Of a stretch of 64,000 nt of DNA, positions 48,521 to 61,600 are shown piece by piece. The DNA comes from Dromaius novaehollandiae (Eukaryota > Chordata > Aves > Casuariiformes > Dromaiidae), in NCBI RefSeq assembly GCF_036370855.1, contig NC_088099.1, forward strand, positions 26,503,501 through 26,567,500, written 5' to 3'. Every line of letters begins with the position of its first letter. The stretch's first letter is position 1. The notes beneath the pieces were generated by a model that did not search any database, was not told the DNA's origin, and saw only the letters and a program-made list of their open reading frames with translations. The translations under genes were made by a program, and so were the position numbers.

Positions 48521-51500
48521 GTGAGGCCGCCGCCCCGGGGCTCCCCGGACTCGGCGGGCGGGGGGCGTGGGCCGGGCCTGCCCTCGGCGCCCCCCCACCG
48601 CCTCTTTTTGCGTCCTAGAGCAAGCAGGAGATCCACAGGCGGTCTGCGCGGCTGCGGAACACCAAGTACAAGTCTGCGCCCGCTGCGGAGAAGAAGGTTT
48701 CCACGAAAGGCAAGGGGAGAAGGCACATTTTTAAGTTAAAAAACGTAAGGCGCTCCGGGGATTTTTCTGCCGCTGGCGGGGAGGATATTGAGGAGGGAGG
48801 GGGCGGCGGCCGCTCTGCCAGGCGGTGCCGCGTCATCCAGGGCTGTGGAAGTGCTCCCCGCCCCCGAAGGAGCGCTGCCGCGGGGCAGCCCCGAGCCGTC
48901 CCTACGGCCAGGCCACCGCCCCGCTTAGCCGGTCGGGCCTGATCCCGACGCAGTGTTTTGCAGCTCTAGCCGCAAAAATCAGTGTTAAACCTGCGCAGCG
49001 AGTGCTCCTAACGTCGGGGTCGGAGTCGAGTTTTATTCATGAGCAGTTTATGCTTATATAAACTTATAAGTTTTATTCAAGGGAGCCTGCCTGCACGGTT
49101 CACTGCGGTTTGTGCTCCCAAACGGAGCGAAATCATGACGGCTCCTGTCCTTCAGCCGCATTTCTGAAGGGAAGGAGTTTTTTGTGCAATAAGAAACCAA
49201 TGATGTGAATTTAATATTAGTCTTTCTGTTTCAAGTCTTGAGAATGAAAGTGTTAACTTTGTTATTTTCAAATATTTGTACTTTAAAATTTCAGTGTTCG
49301 CACTCACTTCTTGTTTCCTCATTTTCTAAGAAGAGTCTGCATCAGTAAGTCCCCTTTCTAAAAGGAAAAAGAAAAAGAGGGAGTTAACATGACATGCTGT
49401 GTTTGTGCTAACACTGTTGACCTGCCATTTCTATGTTTCCTTAGCCCATCAAGGCTCCTGAATCTGTATCCACTATAATTACGGCAGAATCAATCTTTTA
49501 TAAGGTATGGTTTATGCAAGTCTGCTTGCAAAACAGATCTTGCTGTTTCTGTTTCCGATTTCAAAAGTTAATGCAAATAATGAAAGCACTAAGGAAGTAT
49601 TTACAGAAACTAGTCTTTCTTGCTTAGCAATATGTGTCATATTTTGTTCAGGTTTATGCCACTGCCATTGAGGCTTGTAGGGTAGCCTATTCCAGGAGTT
49701 ACTGTTGTCCCATTTTTTTCATCTAAGAAAAAGATGCGTCTCATTCCCTTACTAATTATTGCCATCAAGATTTTAAAAATTACATGTGCTTAAGTGAATG
49801 AGTGAATGAAAATTCTTAACTTTCACTGTGCTGATACCAAGCAAAACTGACTATAGCTGATGATAACTTCAACATGTGTGATGTTTTCTACTTTAAGCGT
49901 ATACAGTAGTGCAGGTGATAGGTTGCCCTGCCGTAACGTCTGAACTTGCTCCCCTTTCAGAGCTGCGTGCAAGCAGTCGCAGACAGCCGGGGAACAGGAT
50001 CTGTCAAAGGTTCCGAGGAAAGCAGAAGCTAGTCGCTTTCTCACATTTCACATTCTAGAGCATTTTTAACAGCGTGCCAAAATGTTAGTGTTTTGAAGTT
50101 CTGAAATTTGCTTTTGCCTTCCAGTAGAACAACCAACCTTTTGAGACATCTTTTCCTCAAAAAGAAAAGGGTCAGGATAGCCAGTAGCCAAATGCTGTAA
50201 AAGCACTTGAGAGGTGGGGTACCGAGTTTCCTTATACTCACTAGAGAGCTGATGCTGCATGTTGCAAATCCCAGATGAATCTATTTTGCTGTTGACTGCT
50301 TTGGAAGAAAATTGGTATCTTTCCTTGTGTTTTTTGTTTTTATCAGAAATTCCTGAGAATTATGCCAGAAGCGCTATCTAACCTGATACCTTTATGCAAA
50401 ATGTGTCTGTTTTCATACTTTGCTGTGTTTTTGGAAAGGCGATTGGTCATTTTTTTGTTTGTGTGTTCTTTTTATCTGTTTTAAAAACAAAATGCTGCTG
50501 GATGATTCATGGCAAACTCTGATCTTGACTGTGCAAACACTGCCTTGTGCTGTGTGACGCTGTTATAACATGAACTGATGCTGCCATTGCTGTGCAGCCT
50601 TATGCACATTACAGAACACCATGTAAAATGGTTGAGCCTTGGCAGTAGCAGGAGGTGGATCTGGGTTTTGGGACTCAATTGCATGCAGATGGTACACTCT
50701 TCTTCATGTGCAGAAAGCTGTTTTTCCTGTACACACAGCTTACTGCTGTTACTATTTCTAGATGGCATCAGACTCCCTGCTCTACTGCTGACAGAGTAAG
50801 ACCATTGCCACCCTACAGACAGGAGGCATAACAGTCCACAGAGAGGGAAGGAGCAGAACATCTGAGCCAGCTGTTTCTTTGAAGACAGATGAGGCCAGGT
50901 TGCTTCTGCCATTGCACACTGAGCCCACAGTTGACCATGTGGAACTGCTTGTTTGGTTTCAGAAGCCATTTTGGGACCAAACGCAGACCGCTAGACATTA
51001 GGTGACTGGGCATAAGCTGTGATCATGACTGTGTAGATGAGACAGAGCTTGATCTTACACCACCTTTCATTTGCATGTAGCTGAATTAAGATTGTCTTTT
51101 GAGATTGGGGTAGCTTGAGATAATTTAAGATACTTGTGAATCAGAATTAGAGTAAAGCTTCTAAAATTACATTATTTATTTATCATTTGTACATCTTCTA
51201 GGGTGTGTACTATCAAATTGGAGATGTTGTTTCAGTGGTTGATGAGCAGGATGGAAAAACATACTATGCTCAGATCCGTGGGTTTATTCAGGACCAATAC
51301 TGTGAAAAGAGTGCTGCACTAACCTGGCTCATTCCAACGCAAGCCAGCCCCAAAGACTGTTTTGATGCTGCATCCTATATCATAGGTAATCTCTAAACTG
51401 TCATCTTCTGCAACTTCTGCGTGCCTCAGCTGATGCAAGCAGAGTTGCAGTTCTTAAATGAACTTTTTAAATTTTTCAAAATCATTTATATAGTTGCGAC

Positions 51501-51544
51501 GTGTTAGACCCTAATCCTGGAAACATTTATCTCACTTGAGTAAC

Positions 51545-51580
<36 letters not shown>

Positions 51581-52280
51581 AGTGGTACTACCGCAGTGAG
51601 TGGGATTATTTACTTATGTGAGCTCACAGGCACACTTACAGTCTTGCAACTTTGAGAATCAAATTATTCCTCCATAGCTAGAATCAAAGTTAGTTATGGT
51701 ATAAACCTGATATACTAGGCAAGCTGTTTCTTTTAAAGTAATCTGAATTAGCTGGTCTTCATCGTAGGTACTTAGAATGGATAGGGCATAAACACTAGCA
51801 TAGAAAGCGTTCTGTAACTGATTATAAAATTACTAATATTTTGGAAAAATCCTTTTGACAGGCAGGCCTTCAAAAAGAAATGCTTCAAAAAGAAAAGAAA
51901 ATCGTACTGACAAAAAGAAACGTAGAGGTTTCTTATGTAGTCTTTGAGGCTACTTTGCTGGCAATGTCATTGATTGAAATGGCATAGTCTAAGAAGAATT
52001 TTGGCTGTTGTTGCGTATTACGTAGTTCTTGGATGCTCCAGGTTTAAGCCTTTAAATTTTGACTTTGGGGATTATTTGTTTCTTCCTAGGACCAGAAGAA
52101 GATCTCCCAAGGAAAATGGAATATTTAGAATTTGTTTGTCATGCACCTTCAGAATATTTCAAATCTCGATCATCTCCCTTCCCTACTGTTCCTACAAGAC
52201 CAGAGAAAGGCTACATATGGACTCATGTGGGACCTACTCCAGCAATCTCCATTAAAGAAACTGTTACCAATAATTTATAA
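48329..52280 (+). CDS. GATAD1: GATAD1, GATA-type zinc-finger chromatin protein
   Basis: GATAD1 is a nuclear protein that reads H3K4me3-marked promoters as part of a SIN3/HDAC-type complex with PHF12, EMSY and KDM5 (known for the human protein). Five exons join in frame: 48329-48520, 48619-48744, 49445-49504, 51202-51385 and 52090-52280, giving 250 aa plus stop. A single GATA-type finger lies at residues 9-33 (C-x2-C-x17-C-x2-C). A short Gly/Ala linker and a basic segment (KSKQEIHRRSARLRNTKYKS) follow. The conserved second half begins GVYYQIGDVVSVVDEQDGK and ends SIKETVTNNL. Human GATAD1 is 269 aa from memory; the difference is mostly a shorter Gly-rich linker in exon 1. The start ATG (GGAGGATGCCG context) gives MPLGLKPTC as in human. 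Confidence 0.97.
48619..48744 (+). CDS. GATAD1: GATAD1 exon 2: basic segment
   Basis: 42 codons: SKQEIHRRSARLRNTKYKSA, then PAAEKKVSTKGKGRRHIFKL and KN. Acceptor gtcctag, donor gtaagg. Lys/Arg-rich, probably nuclear localisation. Confidence 0.96.
49445..49504 (+). CDS. GATAD1: GATAD1 exon 3
   Basis: 20 codons: PIKAPESVSTIITAESIFYK. It matches human exactly as recalled. Acceptor ccttag, donor gtatgg. Confidence 0.96.
49505..51201 (+). other. GATAD1: GATAD1 intron 3
   Basis: 1.7-kb intron. Open frames here have no recognisable protein. No repeat identified. Confidence 0.6.
51202..51385 (+). CDS. GATAD1: GATAD1 exon 4
   Basis: Encodes GVYYQIGDVVSVVDEQDGKT, then YYAQIRGFIQDQYCEKSAAL and TWLIPTQASPKDCFDAASYI. 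It resembles a small beta-barrel (BAH-like) fold. Acceptor cttctag, donor G|gtaatc. Confidence 0.97.
51547..51577 (+). repeat. (TG)n microsatellite
   Basis: About 15 TG units in GATAD1 intron 4, likely polymorphic in length. Confidence 0.95.
52090..52280 (+). CDS. GATAD1: GATAD1 exon 5, stop codon
   Basis: Encodes PEEDLPRKMEYLEFVCHAPS, then EYFKSRSSPFPTVPTRPEKG and YIWTHVGPTPAISIKETVTN, ending NL and TAA at 52278-52280. Acceptor cttcctag. Confidence 0.97.
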
Positions 52281-52708
52281 TTTTTTTAAAAAGGAATACT
52301 CTGGACCAGTTATTTTGGGTGTATTCTCAGGTCTGCAAACCCCATACAAGAAGTTAAAAAATTATAAAATGTTCAGGTTACTTCATGGACTGTGGTACTT
52401 ACTTATTTTAAGTTATATCTGATCTTTAAAGTGGAAGTTCTCTTTCTATTTGATGCGTCTTTTCAGTGCTCCATTCTTCAGTCATTATTGCTCAGTTTGG
52501 GGGAAAAAAAGCTGCAAATCTCATGTCATCTTCCAGTTCAGTGAGCAAATGAATGACTTAAAGTTGCCTTTAGTGCTTTTATTTTCTAACTTATTTCCAG
52601 AAAATGAGTTACAATCCATACTTCTAATCATCCAGCACTTTATATAACTTGTTTAACTGTGACTGAAATTCGTGTTTATTTCCTGAAAATAACTTAAGGC
52701 TAGTTTCA

Positions 52709-52714
52709 AATAAA
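52709..52714 (+). terminator. GATAD1: Candidate poly(A) signal, GATAD1 (proximal)
   Basis: AATAAA about 430 bases after the stop codon. Usage is unknown. Confidence 0.4.
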
Positions 52715-54385
52715 CACTTTGAGGGTCTAAACTTGATCAGTGATGCAGTTAACAGTTTTCTGTTGCACTATTTTCCTGGCAGTCTGTGCAATATGGCTGT
52801 AGTCTGTTTAACTGTCATCTCTTAAACAAAGTTTGTTCAGCTGAACAAAAAAATGTGCACCTATGTAGCTTTCTGCTGAACTTTGTTTACACGTGGAGAT
52901 AAATTTCTTGTTAAGCTGGACACAGATTAAGGAACTAATGTTATTTGACTTTACCATCCTGGCCTCCTCGCGGCAGAAATATATCTTATTTCCAGAGCAA
53001 GCCAACACTGACACGTGATTTGAGTTTGATGTTGTTACTAGCTGTGCATTAGCCTAGCCTCTTAAATTTGAGCTCAGATTCTTTTTTCATTCTTTGCAGT
53101 TAATGACAATAAAAACCAAAATCATCAGAGGAGCTAAATTAAAAAAACAGTTGCTGCTGAAGGGAAAGACTAATCTTATACTTTGATAGCCTCAGAATAT
53201 GAATGAAAATATTTAAATAGCAAAACTGGAAAAATACCAGAGTTTATATAAAGGTATTCCACTGAATAGAAACCATATAGTTCATATTAAAATTCTATGC
53301 ACTAAACATTTTACAAGCCAAATAGATCAAAACACTATAAGGTGTGCTTAGATGACCCAAATTCCCTGTGTTTAGTGTTTCCTGCTGCCTATGTAGCATA
53401 AGAGATGTAAGTGGAATACAGATCCTCTAAACATGCTCTTATATTTAGCTTTAGAGATCTTTCTTTTCAGCTTTTTTTGACTTATGTGACCATAGCACCC
53501 AGAACCCACAAATCAGTTTTAGTACATTGTGTGAAAGTCTGTAAAAGTTGCACTAGAGTTATGTTTTAACATCATGGAAAGCTTCAGTTTACTTCAAAAT
53601 ACATTTTGAAAGTGTCTCAATTATTGATGATGTTTAATACAGTGGGACCTGTGACAGCAAGAACCAGATACATCGGTTTCAGTTTGCTGCCTCAGCTCTC
53701 CTCTCTTCAAATACAACAAAGAATAGTCAGCCTTAAGGGGATAAATGCTGAATTTAAGGGATTCTGTCAATAGCTAAAAATGTCTCTGGTTGCTTTAGAG
53801 GCTTCTAGTTCAAGTGGCCATAACTATTATCGAGTGGCTTGAGGAGGTTTCAGAAAAGTAGGGGCCATGCTGCATCCTTAATAACTTCAAAATCAGCATG
53901 TAGCACCAGGCTAGCATGACTGCTAATGCAGAGTTAAATCTCAGATAAATTTAGTTGCTACATATATTTCAGATGCATGCTCATGTTCAGTGTGTTGCAG
54001 TAATGGGAACTGGTGAAGGTGACTTCACTCCTGGCCTTCTGACCTAGCTCTGCCTTCTCCCACTTCCTCCTGATTTTTGTTTAGCTGATTGATTCTTCTT
54101 AATTAAGTTAACAAGCATCAGAATGTAAAAATAATGACTCTTAAAAGATCTTTACAGCAACCAGAGCGACCCCCTCAAATGTTTTGTCTTCTCTCCTTTC
54201 TCTGCAGTCTGCAAGCTTTTCATGTGGGGTTCTCTCGTTATTAATTCTGAGTTGCACTTTGGCAATAAATGTGACTTCATTCATTCATTCATGAGAGTGA
54301 CCCTAAGGCTTGGGGTGACACCATCTCATCAGCGAGGTAACATATCTTATAGATTAGCATAGTATATTATGCCACATTCAACCTT

Positions 54386-54396
54386 CCCCCCCCCCC
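54386..54396 (+). repeat. Poly-C run, 11 bases
   Basis: An uninterrupted C run followed by gccc. Confidence 0.9.
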
Positions 54397-55663
54397 GCCC
54401 TTTTAATACCTATTTCTATAATTCCCTAAGACAATTTTTTGTCTACAAGAAGACTGTTATACAAAAATGCATCCTGTAATCTCCCTGCCAGAATGCGTGA
54501 TTAGTCTGAGCTGACACGTACCTTCCATTAGTAGACGAATGAAAGAAGAGAGTGTAATGGTTTGTCATCAACTAACAGCAAAGTAAAGAAGAATAACATA
54601 GCAATATGTATGTAAAGTGTCCGTGCTGTCAGAGTATAATTCATGGAGGCATGATCCTCTGTGGGTTGTCTTTCAAGCTCAGCTACCGTCTTCATCAAAT
54701 CCTTGTAGGAAGAGGAGAGAAAAAAGTACTTATGTTAATTTTTGCTTTTTGGGGTTTCTGCAATTTATACAAAATTTAAAGTCCTTGCTGTTTGCCCTCA
54801 TTTGGAGATAAATGTTAAATAAAAGGGACAGTTTAGAGAAATGTCAATGTACAATTTGCAGTTTGAAGTTTCTGTTTCACAGAATGACTGGAATTCCCTA
54901 TTAATGATGAGGGCAAAGTCATAATCCTTCTCTAGCAGGGACACTAGTGGGTTATTAAGTCCTCATGCCTGCAAAATTATTTTTAGCCAGTGGACCACAA
55001 CCAATCAATGGTAGAGAAAGAGAATGTTAAAGGAAAAAAAAGATGTTACTGGGGGAGACGTTAACTCCTAGAGGAAACCTGAATGTGACAAAGGAAGTGA
55101 CAGATGGGCTTTTGTAAGGCAGTTCGGATTTCTCCTCTTTTACATAGTGTTATTTTTCTTTCTTGCCTCAGTTGTTTCATTAATTGTCCCTACATGCAAT
55201 CTGTTATTTTCTGATGCAGCTCCCTGCCTATGAGTGACACTAATACTGTGATGAACTTTCAGCCTTCTAAGGTGTCTAAGAAGATGGAAGACTTCCTGTG
55301 CTGCTCCACCACTTTCCTTGGAGGCCAGGGGTACTTTATAACTGCAGTCTGTTTGAGACTTCACAGTTCTCATGTGTTCAGACATGCACACTCCCCTCTC
55401 ACCACAACCAAAGGAGCAGGTAACTAACAGCCCTTGTATCTAGAAAATTTTCATAGCAGCTTACTATCAGAAGTGAGATATGAGTAGTTTCGAAATCACT
55501 GCTGTACTTTAGCAGCAAAGCAAAATATCCTGCTTTGGCAGATAGGGAGTGCACCTTGTTATTTGCTTCACTAAATTCTGTATTGAAGAATGCTGGGGGG
55601 AAGAAGTTTGCCTTTCTACAGAACAGACCTAAGAAAGTGGCCAGTTTTGCAGATGAACAGATC

Positions 55664-55696
55664 TCAGCATCTTCCCGTGTCAAATAGCAGGTGATA
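55664..55696 (-). CDS. Copy A possible last exon, stops after Asp-Thr motif
   Basis: After acceptor tatctcag the in-phase frame reads YHLLFDTGRC and TGA. Lifeguards have a similar xFLxYDTQLxL here, then about 35 more residues forming the last helix. If right, this copy lacks the final helix. It is short, so chance agreement is possible. Confidence 0.4.
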   Translation of the reverse strand, partial: YHLLFDTGRC

Positions 55697-58600
55697 CTGA
55701 GATAGATGTCTGACTGCAGGATTGGGGAACCTTACCTTAGACGTGGAGTTTGAAAGTTTAAACAAAAAAGTTGGTAGCAAGATAATGGCTTACTCTTATG
55801 AAAAAAAGCATGCCATATAAATGTTTTACTTACAGTAGCAAAGACCAGAGTTCCAAATGCAGCATATATAACCTGGAACTTCTGTAAGAAAAAGCAACAA
55901 TTTGTGATCATTGCCACTATGAAATGAAAGCTAGACTCCAATAAAAATGACATCCCTCACTATTTAAATGAACAGCAGCACTAAATCTAAGAAAGGCATA
56001 ATCTGGTCAGGTTAAAAAAGATACAACAAAGATAAGACTATCAAATGATGTAGCAGGTAAGTAGCGTAGTAGTTAGTCTAAAACAAATGTGAATCCACCT
56101 CAGTTCTGTTATTTACCTAACCGTGACAGATAATTACTTAGTTTGGAAAGGTGTAAAACTCATCAGTTTGCTAGTGGGACAACCCACAGGAACTTCAGTA
56201 GGAATGAAATAGGAAGAAATCACATTGAAAAAAAGTCTACTGAGCAGCTGATTAAACATAAAACTTGCCATCTAAACCTTTTTGCCACTTTCCTTAATAC
56301 AGAAAAGGCCCTTAGTAGAGAAGAGGACTTCTGCATTTAAACATTTTTATATTATTTGCATTACAATATGATAAGATGTTACTGATACTACCCAATAGAG
56401 ATACAGTGATTACAGGTACTGTACAATATAAACTAACCCATAGCAGTGTATCTTGTAAGTGCACATCAAGTAAACCACTTACAGATGAATTTATAAGGAT
56501 ATGAACAACTGCTCCGATAATCAGCAGGATGCTTGATACGATTGATATGTTCATGCTTGTCAGGGTTTTCTGAGGACAGCAAGCACAATAAAAGTGTCTT
56601 TAGTTACCACTGGCCAACACATCTTTGAATTAAAAATAATTACATGTTGTTCAGGGTTGATGATTAATAAAGTAACGTTAATGACATACAGTAATGATAA
56701 ATCCTGAGATTACTACAGCAAGTTTAATCCTCTGCTCCCTTTTCTGCTCTGTTAATAATCTGAATAATTCCCTAAAACACATTTAATTGATTTCCAACTC
56801 CATGAAGGGTCAGTTTTTGTTAGCTTCCTAAGCTGACTTCCAACTGCTGCTGCCATCCTATTGATACTCATCAACATTTCTAAGTGATGCTGTAAGGGAA
56901 GAACAAAGAAATAGTAGTATGTTCTTGAGCAAAACCAGACTACCCTCCACCTACGCACAGCTGGATTCTCTCACCCTTAGTGTAGCACACCTCTACAGAG
57001 AAAAATGAAGCTGGTATAGAGATTTGCAGGAAAGCAGTATCTCTTCATTTAGTACCACAGTTCCTAGGTCAGACTGTTCTCAGCTTTTTCATTTAGCCTT
57101 TTTTTTTTTTTTTTTTAATAAATTATGAGCATTGCTAGTCTTGGCAATGCAAACAAAGCTAGTAGAGATGATGGCAAGACATTGAGTGACTCAAAAGGAG
57201 AAAACAGATATAAAAATGTCATTAAAATCATGAAAACATAGATTAGTTGTTGTTACGCAATCCCTTAATGGTACTTACTTTTGTCATCAGAGCAAGTACA
57301 ATCAGTAACAGGGTTGCAAACGCGGTTATTCCTCCAACTTGCATTAAAGTCATTGTATCATGGGACCTGAGACATAAGAGGCAGTTTATTATGTCAAAGT
57401 GCTCAAGAAGAATGCAAGCCAATGAAATAAAAATACTTAAAAGACTTACTCTGAAATAATTCCAAGTATCATACTTCCAATTACTGTCTAACAAGACAAA
57501 AAGGATTTTTTTTTTTTAGAGAGTTATAGGACAATCTCCCTTAGTAAACACTAAGTATTTTTATTTTACTTTTTGGTTATACTGGAATGTGCTAAAAAAT
57601 ACCCCAAATTGGCAAGAATTCTGATTCTGAATAAGGTCCATAAAGAGTTTGGATCCCCTGTCACTGCCTTTTATTAAATCATTACAACTTTATATGTAAG
57701 TATGTGAATAATTCCACTGTCCTGTTTCTTCACATTCAGAATATCAACCAGTAACATAGGAATAATGAATGATTCTCCAGAGAGCTTCTTATAGACATCA
57801 CTGAAAGAATGGGATGTCTGAGAGCAACTTCTCTTTCTGAGGACTTGTCATATTAGGAAAATGGAGGGCCAAAGGAAGACTTACTTACAAAACAGACTCA
57901 ACAACAGAAGGGATATCATAGGATCCCATAGGGGCAGGATTTGATGGTCTGCAACTGAATAACCTGAGCTCACCCAATACTATAATCTCTTTTTCCCTTT
58001 GTACCCCTACTCCCCCATGCCAAAATTTAGGCAGGTTTCAATTTTGCATCACTGTACTGTGAATGGATATACTACTACTAAATTTATTGATTTATATTGA
58101 GCTTCAGAGCTTTGTGACCAGCCAGCAGACTTTTTTGTTAAGCAATTTTAGTTCTAAAGATGGAACATCTAGCTAAGACATAAAGTTATTAATATACTGA
58201 GCAATGTACAGAACATCCACAGTATGCCCTGAGGTCTTAAGGTTTCATCTGCCTGTAGCAAGAAAATATCCTTTTTGTAATTGTAGGAAATCAACATTAT
58301 TCAGTACATTTGCCCTGCAGAACAGAAAAAAAGTTTCCAAAATAGAAGTAATGCAGACATTCTTTTTAGAACAAATTTTTGACTGAGATGAACATTTACT
58401 TTTGTGTCTATTTAGGACGAATAAAAGAGCTTGAAAAGGAAAAATCATGGACTTAGACAATATACTTACCCCTAGGAAGGTGTAAGTGGCATCTTCTAAA
58501 AACATTTTGTTGCAAATTGTATGCAGGATGGTAATAGCCACACTTGTCCCAATTGAAAAAAAGGAAAAAAAGCAAATAAAACATTTTTAGTGACTGATAA

Positions 58601-61600
58601 TTCAAGTAAATATAGCAAATAACAAGTAAAATGTTTTATTGTTGAAAGGAAAACATTCAGATTTCATCGGTGTACTAAATATTCAATTATGTATTCAATA
58701 TATTTTTTATGTTATGAAAGTGGAGTCTTTGTTATACAAATAGAGAAATGACTCATTTGGCATATATACGCATAAATCATGTAACTAAACAAGGGTTATT
58801 TGTTCTCAGGCATTTGTCATATATTTGTAGGTGCATTAAAACCATATTTTGGGTGTGAACTAAGCAATGTTTTTTACTTCTGCCTGAGTGAGCATCACTG
58901 AAGATTTGAAGATTTGTATTAGAAGGCTGGACCAAGGGGAAAAACACAGATTAAAAACGTAGGCCCAACTTTTCCAGAAGATGTTATTTATGCCTATGAA
59001 CTTTCTGATAAGCAGTATACCAGCATACCCATGGGTTTTACATTCTAACAAAGATTTTCTGCTTCTCCTGCTTTTTCTACACCTCTGCATCTTCTTCCAA
59101 TACCTTAGCACTATGAATAGAGCTACGCGGCCCAGCACAGGCAGCCTTGGGAAGGCAGGATGTGAGCCCACTACAGAATGGGAGCCAGTTAATAGATCCT
59201 GCCTTAAAAAGAGCAGCTTATTTTCTTTTCCCTCCTCTCCTCTCCCTGTCCAATAGCCCCCAGCAGTTAGGTTTTTCTTTCTTTTACATTCAACTGCTCA
59301 CCAAGTGTAGCAGTGAGAGCTAACTGAACATGTGGAGCCCTGAACTTTCAGAGATGCTAAAATGATTGCAATTGGTATGACAGATTAGCACATACCATTT
59401 CAACTTTTTCCAACCATTTCAGGTACTGGTTGAGGGACAATGAAAAACCTAACAATCACTAAATGGAAGATTACTTCCATAGTTTTCAGCACACAGTGCT
59501 AGGTATATATCTATTTACTACCATCACATTGCAATTCCAGCCTTCAGTGAAGAAAAAGGGACACTGAAGAAGATGTGAAGAGAAGAGAAAGTGGATAAGA
59601 AATGAGTTTATTTCCTTCTCATGCCATAATCCTACCAACCAACAAAAACAAAAGACGTAGGAAGAGAAGTAGCAGAATACTGATCTGATCCACTCTGGAA
59701 AAGGTACCAAGTGGTACTGTTAATAAGCTCTCAGTTCATAATATTTACCTGAACTAGTAGTCTGGTGCATCATTTCTAGGTACTTACATGGGTGTAAGAA
59801 AAAGCCACAAATACTTCTGCAGCTTCCAGAGTACTCTGGTCCTAGGGAAGGACAAAGCTGTAGTTACAGCATCCTACATATAAATATACATAAATATATA
59901 TATAAATATATACATCTCAGCACGATTACTGACCCCAACAGCATTGCCAGAATTTAAATGAATAAAAACTGCCCCCCCACCCCCTGCTGTGCTCAGTATA
60001 GTTTCCCTGAGATTTCTTTGAATGCTCCTCAAACCCCAAATGCTCTCCTTACATCCACAATTCCCAGAGGGCCAGTAAACACAGTGATGAGCTGAAATGG
60101 CAAAGATGAATGATGGAGAGTGACAGACAGGTAACAGTGATGAACAGTAACAGTTTTTTACATGGAACATGGTATACAGAGTGATTTATGATGCCTAGAT
60201 TACAAAATCCGTGCCAGTGACCATCTCTGATGCTGTCTGGAACCTTTGTGCTAAACATGAAAAGTTTTATGCAGAGAGTGCTCTTCCCTTCCTTCCACAT
60301 TTAAAACGCCCATCTAATGCCCATTTAACATATTTGGCAAGTAGTCTTATTTCCCTTACATTGCTGAAACAGTGAGAAGAAAAACAGCTGTTTCCTGCTG
60401 AAGAAAGACAGGCATTCTCTGCTTTTATAACATTTTCACTAGCAAATACACATAGGTCTTACATCACAGAAACCTATAAAAGGACACCAGTCACTTTCCC
60501 AGGAGCTGCATATCTGCTATGCAGGAGGCCAGGTAGTCATAACAGCAGTCTGTATTGTACAATTCATGCCAAACAAGCAGGCTCCAATTTGCTTTGGTGT
60601 AAAGCAGCCCCTCTTATTTTCCCTTTTTTTAGCTATCTGCTTGAACTTCCGGATCTCAGTCTTCTAGCTACAAACGAAAAATCACTCCAAGCCTTTGTTC
60701 CTCTGAGAAGTGTGCTGTGAGGAAACTGAAAGAACACAAATCAGTCAAATAACACTGTGGCTGTGATCGGCTATTACACAACCGTAGCATAATGAAGATC
60801 TCATTACCCTTTATTTCCCTTATGACTGTGTAAGGGGAAGATACGCTCCAGCCCCTGGACAGCTAAGAGGTTAAATTCATGCTACTAAAAGACACTGCTG
60901 AATGAGTGATTGAATAGCCACTTAAACTTACCAGCATAGAAGTCCCACTGATACAGCTAGATGAAATGCGGTAAAGCAATACACTTTCATGCTAAAATCT
61001 GAAGAGAGAATGTAGACAATGTTACTTCATCAATATAATGACTCATGCGTAAAACCACACTATGCCAAGAATGAATGCTGAAAGTGTGAAAAGTCTCTGT
61101 CTTTCTTTTTAAAGGACAGAATTGTCCACCAAAAAAAAAAAGACACATTGACTCCAAAAGGTGCTAACTGTGGGTGAACTTCTCATTCAGCAGGTGTGTA
61201 TTGTGGTTGTAGAGTATAGCTTCTGGCATGCCTGTTTCCTTAACATGGTTGATGTTTAGCCAACAACTGTAGAATGGCTTTTTAGGCCCTATATTTACTT
61301 TGATGTTTTTCTTGATTCTAAATAGTCAGTCAGAAATTGGCTTCCTAGTCTGTTGCTAAGCTGCAGCTAGAGTATACCACCGGTCCTCTCTTGCTGCTGT
61401 GCTTGAGCTGCTTTGTCACAGTATCTGACAGAATCCCACTCTGACAAAATCTTGATGCACACGTAAGTCAGGAGCTGAGTATCTATGCCTAATGTTGCTT
61501 TGAGTTAGTGCATATTTTAGTCTTTATATTTACAATGCATATTATACAAGGAACAAAGATCACTTTTATTGTGGTTGCTGCTATATTGTGCATAATGATT

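Larger units (their letters stand above)
47780..48960. promoter_or_regulatory. CpG island / GATAD1 promoter
   Basis: About 1.2 kb of very high GC and CpG content in an otherwise AT-rich window. It covers the 5' UTR, first exon and second exon of GATAD1. No TATA box is obvious. Copy B begins within about 1.6 kb on the opposite strand, so a shared head-to-head promoter is possible (inference). Confidence 0.85.
52281..54840 (+). other. GATAD1: Probable GATAD1 3' UTR and flank
   Basis: AATAAA signals occur at 52709-52714, 53108-53113, 54264-54269 and 54818-54823. The human gene has a long 3' UTR, so a distal site is plausible. There is an 11-base C run at 54386-54396. No coding segment recognised. 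If the distal site is used, the transcript ends within 1 kb of copy A's tail on the other strand. Confidence 0.45.

Noticed and set aside
47810..48726. Long minus-strand open frames opposite GATAD1 exon 1
   Set aside because: They are Arg/Pro/Gly/Ala repeats caused by high GC content, overlapping a firm + strand exon. Antisense shadows.
50481..50969. 162-codon minus-strand open frame in GATAD1 intron 3
   Set aside because: No recognisable domain and no regulatory context. Likely chance.
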